DNA of 60,635 nt from an uncultured Bacteroidaceae bacterium. GTDB taxonomy: Bacteria; Bacteroidota; Bacteroidia; Bacteroidales; Bacteroidaceae. A program made the translations under genes and the position numbers. Each line of letters starts with the position of its first letter. Positions within the stretch are counted from its first letter, which is position 1. The stretch covers positions 1-60,635 of the forward strand of contig CAJODY010000011.1 in assembly GCA_905233285.1 (NCBI GenBank), given 5' to 3'. Shown here in pieces: positions 25,582 through 34,983 of the stretch. Below the pieces are notes generated by a model. That model did no database searches, was not told the origin of the DNA, and was given only the letters and a program-made list of their open reading frames with translations.

Positions 25582-28017
25582 ATGAAAAAAATCTGGTTAT
25601 TTGGTGCTATCGCACTTGTAATGGCAGCTTGTACAAAGAACGACAATCTTGAAGAACAAGCTCCTGAATCAGACGCTCTGGCTACTGTTGATTATGCATT
25701 TGTACAGAGCGGCAGCCGTATTATCAGCTATGAAGAGTACATCAGCGGTACGACAAAAGCCGTATCTAACAACCTGATTACCGAACTGGGAGTTACATCT
25801 CAGATGGCAGAAGCTCCTGAAGTTCCAAGTGACGCACATTCATTGATTGGCGTTCAGGGATGGACTTTAGGTAATGACAATTACAAAAAATATTACGTCC
25901 CAGCAGGACAAACTTATGACGGAAACAACCTCGGCCTCAACGGCGAAGAGTTCTACGTTCAGGGTACTCTTGACCTTGGCAACCACTGGGGTACTTCAGC
26001 ATGGAATGGCAGCGTAGGAGCTAACGTTCCTGCAAAGATTTACGTGCTTCCTGGCGGTACATTGAACTACAACACCGATCTTCCTATGCAGTTCAATCTG
26101 TACAACTACGGAACTGTAAACTGTCAGAATTCCAAAAATGAATTCTATGTACAGGGAGCAACAGGATTCTTCTACAACTACGGAGACCTCGACCTGGGCG
26201 AAAACATTGACGTTCGCATTAACAACGCAGGCATCTACGTTGGTGGAGACGTTGTTGAAAGCAAGAACTTCTGGGTTGAGACAGGTGCTAAGGCATATGT
26301 AGGTGGTGACCTTACTCTCAATACAGACCTGCATGTTGAAGGCACACTCGTAGTACAGGGTGCTGTAGAAGCTCCAAACATCTCACTTCAGGCTTACACT
26401 AAGTTTGCTGCAGGATGTAAGGTTATTACTCCTGGACTCTTCAACATCGACTCTAACAATTCAAGAGCATGGATTAACTACCTGTCAGCTGGCGATGTAT
26501 ATGCTTGTGCAGGTAGCAAGATTTACCTCTCTGACGGTGGAATGGTTGAAGTTGCTAACGTTTACGAGAACGAAAACAATGGCAACGATGCAGCTCTGAT
26601 ACTTCTTGGTAGCAATACAAGAGGTGTGCTGAAAGCAAATATCATTGCTAACAACACAGGCGACGGTATTACTCAGGACCTCAAGTCATATCGCGTAGAA
26701 CTGCCTGAGACTGGTTCAGAACTGGCTCTCGTAGCTGATAAGTTCTACAACGTAGGCAACAACCACCAGTTGCAGAACGAGTTGTTAAAGTCAAACCTCA
26801 CTTTGCAGCCAGGTGTATATGTAGAAGATGACGACTTGGCTCTCTTCTCAATGGCTCCGACAGATTGTGCTCCTGGTTTCAACTACAATAGCGGTAACCC
26901 TGATCCACAGGACGACAACACTCCTGATGTAGTAATCGTTCCTCCAGTACACAAATACTCAGCTACAGCTCTCGACTTCGGTCCTAACGGCGAACTCTAC
27001 CTCTGCTGGCACTCTAACATTGGTGACGGCAACGGCGGTAACGGTACAAACATGTACGTCACAAATGCTGATGGTACTAGCGTATCAGTTGACGGCATAA
27101 ACGACTGGGGTGGTATCATCGACGTAATCAACACCAACAACTACGGCGACCCATCAACATACCTCTTCGACCAGACTCTTATCCAGAACGAGCATAAGTA
27201 CAATCACGTAGTATATTACAACGGCAAACTCTACCTCGCTGGCACAAGCAAGAAGGTTGGTGCAGCAATGCACGAAATCGTGCTCAATGCTGACGGCACT
27301 ATCAACGAGAGCGAATACGAAGCAACTAACGTACGTGTCAACCTGACTGGTTCGTCTGCAAACGGCAGTATCATCAACAACGGTGAAGCTATCACAATCT
27401 CCGGTTTCAACAACGGTGGTATCAACAAGTTTGCTCTTGATGACTTCAGCAATCAGGAGAAGAAAGCCATTGTTAGCGGTGAGGCATTCGCAGGTAAGTA
27501 TATCTACAACGACGGCACATACATCATTACCCTGAACAATGTAAACGAAGGTAAAGTTACTATATACAACCAGAAGATGGAGATGGTACGTACGTTCAAC
27601 GTAGGATCACTCTATCCAGAGGATGGTAAGAACGTAGTAGTTGGCGACGGCACTAAGATTTACGTTTGCCGTGGTAACAACGGTCTGGAAGTTTACGACT
27701 ACAACGGCAACCGCGTAGGTGGTTCGAAGAAGTCTGCTAACGGTGTTGACGTTGACGACAAGTACATCTACGTAGCAAGTGGTCTTGGACTCGTAGTTCT
27801 CGACAAGAACGTAACCTATACTGACAACGAAGTTGTTTACAACAAGACAGTTAAGCGTTACACTTACTCAGGCACAGGTAACAACCGTTACAATGGTGTC
27901 ATCACAACTGACGACTCAAAGCAGTCAGCTAACTTCGTAAAGGTTCGCAACGGCAAAGCATACGTAGCTTACGGTATGTACGGTCTGCAGATTTACGACG
28001 TTTCGGGACTGAACTAA
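25582..28017 (+). CDS. Large lipoprotein: beta-solenoid-like half plus beta-propeller-like half
   Basis: MKKIWLFGAIALVMAACTKN is a lipoprotein signal with Cys at residue 17, followed by acidic residues. Residues about 100-400 carry short repeated turns rich in Asn, Gly and aromatics (EEFYVQGTLDLGNHWG, NEFYVQGATGFFYNYGDLDLG), which suggest a right-handed solenoid. After a Pro/Asp linker (GNPDPQDDNTPDVVIVPP) the second half has propeller-like repeats (YVCRGNNGLEVYDYNGN, YVAYGMYGLQIYDVSGLN). It is probably a surface or periplasmic recognition protein. It lies upstream of the polysaccharide operon, separated by a hairpin; a link between them is possible but unproven. Confidence 0.75.
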   Translation: MKKIWLFGAIALVMAACTKNDNLEEQAPESDALATVDYAFVQSGSRIISYEEYISGTTKAVSNNLITELGVTSQMAEAPEVPSDAHSLIGVQGWTLGNDNYKKYYVPAGQTYDGNNLGLNGEEFYVQGTLDLGNHWGTSAWNGSVGANVPAKIYVLPGGTLNYNTDLPMQFNLYNYGTVNCQNSKNEFYVQGATGFFYNYGDLDLGENIDVRINNAGIYVGGDVVESKNFWVETGAKAYVGGDLTLNTDLHVEGTLVVQGAVEAPNISLQAYTKFAAGCKVITPGLFNIDSNNSRAWINYLSAGDVYACAGSKIYLSDGGMVEVANVYENENNGNDAALILLGSNTRGVLKANIIANNTGDGITQDLKSYRVELPETGSELALVADKFYNVGNNHQLQNELLKSNLTLQPGVYVEDDDLALFSMAPTDCAPGFNYNSGNPDPQDDNTPDVVIVPPVHKYSATALDFGPNGELYLCWHSNIGDGNGGNGTNMYVTNADGTSVSVDGINDWGGIIDVINTNNYGDPSTYLFDQTLIQNEHKYNHVVYYNGKLYLAGTSKKVGAAMHEIVLNADGTINESEYEATNVRVNLTGSSANGSIINNGEAITISGFNNGGINKFALDDFSNQEKKAIVSGEAFAGKYIYNDGTYIITLNNVNEGKVTIYNQKMEMVRTFNVGSLYPEDGKNVVVGDGTKIYVCRGNNGLEVYDYNGNRVGGSKKSANGVDVDDKYIYVASGLGLVVLDKNVTYTDNEVVYNKTVKRYTYSGTGNNRYNGVITTDDSKQSANFVKVRNGKAYVAYGMYGLQIYDVSGLN

Positions 28018-28033
28018 TTAGATACAATCACAA

Positions 28034-28065
28034 CTATGGGAATGTCTTTAGGGGCATTCCCATAG
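28034..28065 (+). terminator. 11-bp hairpin between the lipoprotein gene and the exopolysaccharide operon
   Basis: CTATGGGAATG pairs perfectly with CATTCCCATAG around a 10-base loop. Only a weak T run follows (TTTCT). It begins 16 bases after the lipoprotein stop and ends 24 bases before the next start codon, leaving no room for a visible promoter, so it could be a partial terminator. Confidence 0.7.
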
Positions 28066-28088
28066 TTTCTAAATAGCGAATCTCTGCC

Positions 28089-29480
28089 TTGATAACACTG
28101 CACAAGCATATCACATTATATATAATATTATTTTCACTCTTCGCTGTAAGAGTTATCGCTCAGACCGACACCACCACTGTGCCAGTCAAAATGCTTGTAT
28201 ATGAGAACCTGCAGAATCGTGATGTGCTGAAGCAGTTTGAACAGCGTTTCAACGAAATGGACGAACTGCTGAAGAATACCGTCATAGTGAAAGCTCCCAA
28301 CCTGACACTAGGCGCAGATGCCCTGGCTCCAGATGCAACCCTCGATTCCTTATATACAGAGAAAGGAGAATGGGAAACAAAGTCATTCAAACGCCGCACA
28401 GGTCTGGAACTGACAGGACAGGCATACGGACGTCTGGACAAAGCAACATCCATATCACACGATGATGACGACCCCTACTCTTCCTACTTCGCAAAATTCC
28501 AGGCAGAGATAGGTTGGAACTTCTTCAACAGCGCATTCTACCAGCGCAAACAGGGTATTGCAAAGATACGCTATGCTAACGAACTGGAACACATCAAGGC
28601 AAGCAAAGATAAGAACAAAGCCGTATATGAGGCAGCAGAGAACCTGATGACACTGGAATACAACTATTACATTGCCATCGTTCTGTACAACGAACTGAAG
28701 AATGTCGATATCCTCAACCAAGCCTACCAGTACACGTTGGAGCAGGATAAGGTTAGCAACGAGAAACTGCTCGAGAACATCAACGACAAGATGCAGCTTG
28801 AATATACGCTTGCCCAGACCTACGACATAAAAGATGTGGAGAACGAGCCTCTCTATCTGCTCAACCCTACTATCGTTGCCGTCGATTCGGTACGTCTGTT
28901 CGAAGAACTTGACCAGTACAACCCCGACCTGCGTGCCAGCTATGTAGAAGAGAACCTGCTGGACACAGAGAAGCGACTCACCAACTACGGACACCAAATG
29001 CGTCTGTCACCGTTCCTTCGTGCCTCGACATATCTGCGCGACAACGCATCACCATCTACCAATATAGACCTAGGGGTGAAATTCACATTCCCTCTCTACG
29101 ACGAGTCTGCTCCAAAGCGCAGAGCACTCGAGGTAGAAAAACAGATAGTGGCAGAAGGCAGGGAAGCACTGGGCGAACAGATGAAAGCATACTGTCGTCT
29201 GCGCCTCGACCGCATAAACCGGATAAACAAGGCCATACGCACAGAAGCATTCCACATAAAGCAACTGGGCAAATTCGTTGAACTGCGCAGAAATGCCTAT
29301 CTCAATCAACCCAATGGCTACAACTACATCTTGCGCCTTGAGGAATACAACGAATACCTTAAAAGTATGGAGCGCATGTACAAACTGATGCTCAACCGCA
29401 CAATAGCCCTTCTCGACATACAGAAAATCACGAATCATAACCAATTGCAGTCTCTTATCATCGAAACACCTGTAAAATGA
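28089..29480 (+). CDS. TolC-like outer membrane factor
   Basis: The frame begins at TTG (28089), with a stop codon in frame just upstream, and gives a good signal peptide ending at FAVRVIAQ near residue 25. The rest is long amphipathic helices with short beta segments, the organisation of TolC-type trimeric outer-membrane channels: NFFNSAFYQRKQGIAKIRYA (about residue 145) and NIDLGVKFTFPLYDES (about 325) look like the transmembrane strands. It is the first gene of the polysaccharide cluster and overlaps the HlyD-like gene by four bases. It probably gives the exit channel for the polymer. Confidence 0.78.
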   Translation: MITLHKHITLYIILFSLFAVRVIAQTDTTTVPVKMLVYENLQNRDVLKQFEQRFNEMDELLKNTVIVKAPNLTLGADALAPDATLDSLYTEKGEWETKSFKRRTGLELTGQAYGRLDKATSISHDDDDPYSSYFAKFQAEIGWNFFNSAFYQRKQGIAKIRYANELEHIKASKDKNKAVYEAAENLMTLEYNYYIAIVLYNELKNVDILNQAYQYTLEQDKVSNEKLLENINDKMQLEYTLAQTYDIKDVENEPLYLLNPTIVAVDSVRLFEELDQYNPDLRASYVEENLLDTEKRLTNYGHQMRLSPFLRASTYLRDNASPSTNIDLGVKFTFPLYDESAPKRRALEVEKQIVAEGREALGEQMKAYCRLRLDRINRINKAIRTEAFHIKQLGKFVELRRNAYLNQPNGYNYILRLEEYNEYLKSMERMYKLMLNRTIALLDIQKITNHNQLQSLIIETPVK

Positions 29481-30706
29481 ACAATTTCAGCTATAATTCA
29501 CAACCGCAGGAACAAGATATAAACGAACTTCTTAACTATCAGAACAAGAAGCTCGCTAAACAGCAGAATATATACGCCGTAGTATTTACCATAATACTGA
29601 TAATCCTGGTTATATTCGCTTACCGACGGATTGTCTATACATACTACGACGGATATATCAACCTCGAACAGAACAACCTGCGTGCCATCGACGACCTTTA
29701 CATTCTCGACATTTATAAAAATGTAGGCGACATCGTTCAACCGGGCGACACACTCTATTCATACATACTGCTCGAGAACCTCTTGGGGCAGTTCAACGTG
29801 AACTCCGTTCCGTCAATTATCCTCGACCATGCCAACCTCAAGCTGCAGGCAGAACTGGCACGCCAGGAAGTACCTGTCATACAGACAAAGATAAACGAAC
29901 TGGTGAAACGTCTCAAGAGCGAGAAGAACGATATCTACTACGGTCTCACCAACAACACCAAACAGCTGGCTATCGAAGCCGAACTGAGTGAATACCGCGA
30001 AAAACTGCGCGAACTGCAGAACAAGATACGGATTTACGACAGCATGGCTGGCAACTCGTCACGTTATATCTTGAACTCCGGCTACGGTCACAACCACCTG
30101 CCCTATGCTCCGGGCAACCTGCACTACGAGGACGGTGTCATACAATACTGCTGTGCTCCGGAAGAAGCCATTGTTACCGACATCAGAGTGGCAAAGAATA
30201 CTGTTGCATTTGAGAAAGAAGAAATCATCAACCTGCAGCACACCGACTACAAAGGCTCCCACCTCGGAGTCATGGCATACATCCCTGCCCATCAGGTGAA
30301 GTACATCAACAACCAGAAGCAGGTGGAAATCATCATCAACGACGACATTACCCTCTATGCCCACATGTCGCTGCTCGGACTGCGTGTCGAGGACATTCCG
30401 AAACACCTGCTCAGCAACTTCAGCCACGACATCGATGCCGTCATCGCCTACTTCCTCTTCGACAAAGACCAGTACGTACCTTTCTGGGTACTCAACAACC
30501 ATCTGCCGGTTCGTGTCCGGGTACGCAACGACATATTCCACGAAGCTTTCTACAACTCGTTCGGAGGCATATTCAACGAACTCTTCCCCGAGGCCGACTC
30601 ACTGCAGTACAACAAACGACGCATCTTCGAGATAAAAGAAAATCAGCAGTTCGTTCCTGTTGACACAACTACATTCCGCGAACTTACAAAAGACCACAAC
30701 TTCTAG
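29477..30706 (+). CDS. HlyD-like membrane fusion / periplasmic adaptor protein
   Basis: A short cytoplasmic N-terminus, one membrane helix (about residues 33-51, AVVFTIILIILVIFAYRR), then a lipoyl-like half motif with NVGDIVQPGDTLYSY (about 81-95), a coiled-coil hairpin (110-195), and a beta-rich distal part with CAPEEAIVTDIRVAKNT (second lipoyl half). This is the layout of HlyD/Alg44-type adaptors that bridge inner and outer membranes. No PilZ domain is visible, unlike Alg44. The start codon overlaps the TolC-like stop (ATGA) and the next gene begins 3 bp after its end. Confidence 0.82.
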   Translation: MNNFSYNSQPQEQDINELLNYQNKKLAKQQNIYAVVFTIILIILVIFAYRRIVYTYYDGYINLEQNNLRAIDDLYILDIYKNVGDIVQPGDTLYSYILLENLLGQFNVNSVPSIILDHANLKLQAELARQEVPVIQTKINELVKRLKSEKNDIYYGLTNNTKQLAIEAELSEYREKLRELQNKIRIYDSMAGNSSRYILNSGYGHNHLPYAPGNLHYEDGVIQYCCAPEEAIVTDIRVAKNTVAFEKEEIINLQHTDYKGSHLGVMAYIPAHQVKYINNQKQVEIIINDDITLYAHMSLLGLRVEDIPKHLLSNFSHDIDAVIAYFLFDKDQYVPFWVLNNHLPVRVRVRNDIFHEAFYNSFGGIFNELFPEADSLQYNKRRIFEIKENQQFVPVDTTTFRELTKDHNF

Positions 30707-30709
30707 CCC

Positions 30710-32350
30710 ATGATAACCATACAAAATAATAATAACAACCGTCGCATCCTGCTTCTCGACAGTCAGTTTGCTCTCGAAGAGTCGCCCGACTTCCCGGACT
30801 ACCTCTTCGATGCAGTATTCATATTCAACGACTCTGTAGAGCAGACACAGAACATACTGAACGACATCAATCCTGTCACATCGCAGAAATGTTGCTACAA
30901 GCCATTCTTCGTAGCTCGTACGCTTGAAGGCAAGATGGGCGATTACAGCGACCTCATCGACGGCTACTACGACGATTGGAACGACAAGGACTGCCTCAAC
31001 AAGGTAGAAGACATCATCAATCGCCGCAACGACCTTGGACTCTCGGCTTCCGAAGAGAAGATTCTCTCGTCCAACCAGTTCTTCGTACGGCTCACCCGAT
31101 TCCTTATTATCCGCAACAAACTCATACTGACTCCCGTGCTTGAGAACGCCTCGTCCTCAGGCTACGTCATTCCTATATACAACCTGTTCTACAAACTGGG
31201 ATGGTACAACCTGAGCGAGAGCTTCGTCTTCGTGCAGTCAATGACCGAGAAAGGCTATTTCCGTGCCGGACAGTTCCTCAACCGCATCTACCTGTGTCCG
31301 AAATGCCAGCACTCACATCTTTTATATATAGAGAGTTGTCCGAAGTGTAACAACTCCATGATTCACAGCGAAGAGGTCATCCACCACTTCCGCTGTGCCA
31401 ACATCACCCCCGAGCACACTTACAACTTCGGAGGTCAGCTGCGTTGTCCGAAGTGTCATCAGATGCTCCACCACATCGGAGTCGATTACGACCGTCCTGC
31501 TACTGTGTTCACCTGCGACGTCTGCAACAACTCCTTCCTTCAGGCAAAAATGCAGGCTCTGTGTACTAACTGCCAAACGGTCGAAGACGTCAAGTCGCTC
31601 ATCCCTATCAACGTCTATGTTTATGAGATAACGAAGGAAGGCATCTATGCCATCACCTCGCTCAACATCGGCTTCTCCATCTATACGGAGTTCTACGACA
31701 ACTTCCTCGAGTTCAACCGTTTCATCAACCGTATCCGTCTGCTTGCAGAGCAGAAATTCTCAGGACGCATCATCGGCGACGTGCTCGTCGGCAAGATATG
31801 GATTATCAACGCAGCCTCAGCTACCGTCAAGAACCGTGCCGAACTGCTGGCTCAGGTATGCCAATATTTCCCCAACAACAAAGTGTCGGCAGCCAACAAC
31901 ATCACATATATCAACGCCATCGTCACCGACTACAAGGGCGATCAGGAACAGGCAGTTCTCGACTTCCAGATTATGCTCTCCGAGGCCATCCGTGCTGCGG
32001 CATACGTACTGCGCAAAGGTGAGAGAATCTGTTACACCTACATGAAACTCGAAGGCAACGGTTCGAACATCGACGACTTCCTCAACGACCTCAACTTCGT
32101 TGCCAGCAACCCCGACGACAGCGTCGATTACGACCCCAATGCCATCAACCCGAATGCAGGCAATCCAAACATCGACTCGCCTCTGCTCAAGGACGACGGC
32201 ACCGTGGAAGAGACCCTTGAGGCTACTCCACAGGAAGAGGCTCCTGCAGAAACGGAGGAGTCCAAGACCGACGGACCGGATAAAACCGACAATACAAACC
32301 CATTCAGCAGACTTAAAGACTCTGTATGTCATATATTTTCGATACATTAG
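30710..32350 (+). CDS. TackOD1-type zinc-binding protein of the polysaccharide cluster
   Basis: A cytoplasmic protein of 546 residues with three parts. Residues 1-180 look like a degenerate receiver or helical sensor region. Residues 196-288 hold four to five CxxC pairs and several His (CPKCQHSH, CPKCNNS, CPKCHQMLHHIGVDY, CDVCNNS, CTNC), the pattern of the TackOD1 zinc domain. Residues about 300-455 (INVYVYEITKEGIYAI onwards) may be a GGDEF-like fold without the GGDEF motif. An acidic, proline-rich tail follows. It lies between the adaptor and the synthase genes, so it is probably a cytoplasmic regulator of the synthase. The ligand, if any, is unknown. Confidence 0.7.
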   Translation: MITIQNNNNNRRILLLDSQFALEESPDFPDYLFDAVFIFNDSVEQTQNILNDINPVTSQKCCYKPFFVARTLEGKMGDYSDLIDGYYDDWNDKDCLNKVEDIINRRNDLGLSASEEKILSSNQFFVRLTRFLIIRNKLILTPVLENASSSGYVIPIYNLFYKLGWYNLSESFVFVQSMTEKGYFRAGQFLNRIYLCPKCQHSHLLYIESCPKCNNSMIHSEEVIHHFRCANITPEHTYNFGGQLRCPKCHQMLHHIGVDYDRPATVFTCDVCNNSFLQAKMQALCTNCQTVEDVKSLIPINVYVYEITKEGIYAITSLNIGFSIYTEFYDNFLEFNRFINRIRLLAEQKFSGRIIGDVLVGKIWIINAASATVKNRAELLAQVCQYFPNNKVSAANNITYINAIVTDYKGDQEQAVLDFQIMLSEAIRAAAYVLRKGERICYTYMKLEGNGSNIDDFLNDLNFVASNPDDSVDYDPNAINPNAGNPNIDSPLLKDDGTVEETLEATPQEEAPAETEESKTDGPDKTDNTNPFSRLKDSVCHIFSIH

Positions 32351-33642
32351 ATACATTCATGACATGGATTACCCACCTGTCGTTCTCCAGTATAGTCAAT
32401 ACATACTGGTTCATCTTCTTTATCGAAATACCCCGATACTACCTGCTCGAAATCATTATCGTGGGCTACACCATCTTTACCCACAAAAAACAGGAAAAGA
32501 AACGTTTCTATGCCCGTTTCCGTCTTTTCAAGGACAATCCGCTCATCACCATTCTGGTGCCTGGAAAGAACGAAGGCAAGAACATATATAAGCTCGTGAA
32601 ATCGCTGGCCGAACAGACATATCGCAACTACGAGATAATCATTGTCGATGACGGTTCCGACGACTATACCCCTCTCATCTGTACCGACCTCGAACGTCAT
32701 GGCTACATCGACATGTACCTGCGTTGCGGAGTACGTGGAGGTAAGGCATCGGCAGCCAACTACGGAGCCTACCATGCCAAGGGCAAATACATAGTCCACC
32801 TCGATGCCGACTCGTCGCTCGACCGCGATGCCATCGAGAAGATACTCATGCCCTTCTACCTCGACCCTAAGATAAAGGCCGTAGGCGGCACAGTCAAGGT
32901 GCGCAACTACAAAGAATCTATCTGTGCCTCGATGCAGGCCATCGAATACCTCAAGACCATCATGGTAGGCCGTAAGGTGACCGACACACTCGGCATCCTC
33001 CACATCATCTCCGGAGCCTTCGGAGCTTTCGAGGTGGAGACCCTGAAGAAAGTGGGCTTTTGGGATATAGGTCCCGGACTCGACGGCGACATCACACAAA
33101 AGATACGTAAAGCCGGATGGAAAGTGGCACATGCCTCCGATGCCGTCTGTCTGACGAATGCTCCGGTGAAGTGGAAAGTGCTCTTCAAACAGCGTCTGCG
33201 CTGGTCCAAGTCGCTTATCCGATTCAGAGTGCGCAAACACCGCGACATACTCTACCCAAACCGAAACTGGTCGCTCAGCAACTTCATCTCCAACATGGAG
33301 AGCATCATTTACGACTGCGTATTCAACTACGTATGGCTGTTCTACTTCGTCGGACTCATAACCCGATTCAGCAACCATATCTTCGAAGTCATCCTGCTCG
33401 ACTTCCTCATCCGAATCTGTCTGGCATTAGTCGCTTTCGGAGTTATACTGATTGTGACGGAGCGCAAGCGCGAAGAGCTCTTCCTCATCCGCTTCCTGCC
33501 GCTCACCTCATTATATACAGGCTACTTCATGCGTACCGTCCGACTCTTGGCACACACAAAGGAACTCTTCTTCTTCTCGTCCTACAAAGACCCGTGGAAT
33601 CCGGAGAAGACCTCACGCTACGCACAACTCGAACGAGCTTAG
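32326..33642 (+). CDS. Processive family 2 glycosyltransferase (polysaccharide synthase)
   Basis: A membrane-bound GT2 of 438 residues. All processive-synthase motifs are present: DDGS at 108-111, D160-x-D162, the acceptor-site LDGD at 252-255 (base Asp), and QRLRW at 289-293. One or two membrane helices precede the catalytic domain (about 20-50) and three to four follow (about 335-420). This matches hyaluronan, cellulose or poly-GlcNAc-type synthases that make and extrude a polymer. A uronate donor is plausible from the dehydrogenase gene downstream. The start at 32326 overlaps the previous gene by 25 bases; ATG 32362 is an alternative. Confidence 0.9.
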   Translation: MSYIFDTLDTFMTWITHLSFSSIVNTYWFIFFIEIPRYYLLEIIIVGYTIFTHKKQEKKRFYARFRLFKDNPLITILVPGKNEGKNIYKLVKSLAEQTYRNYEIIIVDDGSDDYTPLICTDLERHGYIDMYLRCGVRGGKASAANYGAYHAKGKYIVHLDADSSLDRDAIEKILMPFYLDPKIKAVGGTVKVRNYKESICASMQAIEYLKTIMVGRKVTDTLGILHIISGAFGAFEVETLKKVGFWDIGPGLDGDITQKIRKAGWKVAHASDAVCLTNAPVKWKVLFKQRLRWSKSLIRFRVRKHRDILYPNRNWSLSNFISNMESIIYDCVFNYVWLFYFVGLITRFSNHIFEVILLDFLIRICLALVAFGVILIVTERKREELFLIRFLPLTSLYTGYFMRTVRLLAHTKELFFFSSYKDPWNPEKTSRYAQLERA

Positions 33643-33644
33643 AA

Positions 33645-33673
33645 CAGTAAGCGGTAAGCAGTAAGCAGTAAAC
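33645..33673. repeat. Heptamer tandem repeat (CRGTAAG)n
   Basis: Four 7-base units follow one another: CAGTAAG, CGGTAAG, CAGTAAG, CAGTAAA. They fill the short gap between the synthase and dehydrogenase genes. The reverse complement of a related unit recurs at 53468-53496. Confidence 0.85.
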
Positions 33674-33687
33674 AAAATAAATAAACA

Positions 33688-34960
33688 ATGAAAACTGAAG
33701 ACATCAAAATTGCAGTAGTCGGATTAGGCTACGTCGGACTTCCACTGGCATGCCTCTTTGCACGTCGCTACGAAGTAGTAGGATTCGACATCAACAAGGC
33801 ACGTGTGGCAGAACTGCAGGCAGGTCACGACTCCACTGACTCGTTCACCGACGACGAGATGAAACACTCTCTCACACACGGACTTACCTGTACCGACGAC
33901 GAGAGCATGCTCGACTCGCGCAACTTCTTCATCGTATCCGTCCCTACCCCAGTCACCTCAAACCATCGCGTTGACCTCAATCCGCTGCTCGGAGCTACCG
34001 TAGTCGTAGGACGTCATCTGAAACGTGGTGACATCGTGGTTTACGAATCCACCGTATATCCGGGAGCTACAGAAGAAGACTGCGTACCGGTACTCGAACA
34101 GGTATCCGGACTCCACTACAACGAAGATTTCTTCATCGGTTACTCTCCCGAACGTATCAACCCGGGCGACCACGAACATACAATAGAGAAAATCCGCAAA
34201 ATCACTTCCGGTTCCACACCCGAAGTAGCTGACTTCGTCGATTCCATCTACAATAGCGTACTCGAAAACGGCACCCACCGTGCACCTACCATTCGTGTGG
34301 CTGAAGCTGCCAAGATTATCGAAAACTGCCAGCGCGACGTCAACATAGCCTTCATGAACGAGATAGACCACATCTTCAACGCTATGAACATCCGAGGCAG
34401 CAAGTACAAAGTGGAACTTCATCCGTCTCGAACCCGGACTCGTCGGTGGCCACTGCATCGGAGTCGATCCCTACTACCTCATCCAGAAAGCACGCGAAGC
34501 AGGCGAAACGGCATCATTGCTCTCTACTGCCCGCACCCTCAACGACACGATGGGAACCTACATTGCCGACCTGACCATCAAACACATGAGCCTTGCCGGA
34601 CTCACTCCGAAGGACTCACGCATCCTCATGCTCGGCTTCACCTTCAAAGAGAACTGCAACGACATCCGCAATACAAAGGTGATTGACATCGTCAGCGAAC
34701 TGCGTCGTTACACCAAGAACATCACCATCTGCGACCCATACGCCATCCCAGAGATGACCAAGCACGAATACGGAGTTGACATCGTCTCCGACCTCAAGCA
34801 AGTCGAAAACCAGAAGTACGACACCATCCTCCTCTGCGTCAAGCACACAGAATTTGCCGACCTGCCCATCGAGCAGATGCTCAAAGAGAACGGCATCCTC
34901 TGCGACTTAAAAGGATTCTATCGCAGCAAGCGCAACGAGAAATACTATATTGAAATCTAA
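33688..34960 (+). pseudogene. Nucleotide-sugar dehydrogenase, broken by a small deletion
   Basis: Members oxidise UDP- or GDP-sugars to uronates with two NAD+. The N-terminal part reads VAVVGLGYVGLPLA-like (residues 8-21, Rossmann loop) and continues normally to EIDHIFNAMNI at 34392. From there the correct frame is shifted: after one extra C (34393), GAG at 34394 starts EAASTKWNFIRLEPGLVGGHC, with the catalytic Cys at 34454-34456, and runs to the stop at 34960. About six residues of the family are missing at the junction, so a deletion of 17 bases (or 17+3n) explains the shift. As sequenced, the first frame ends at 34686 in unrelated residues without the active-site Cys. Confidence 0.88.
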
Positions 34961-34983
34961 CAACACTAAATAAGATAAACATT

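Noticed and set aside
32347-33378. Long minus-strand frame opposite the GT2 synthase
   Set aside because: Codon pattern and the clear processive GT2 motifs show that the plus strand is coding; the reverse frame has no recognisable features.
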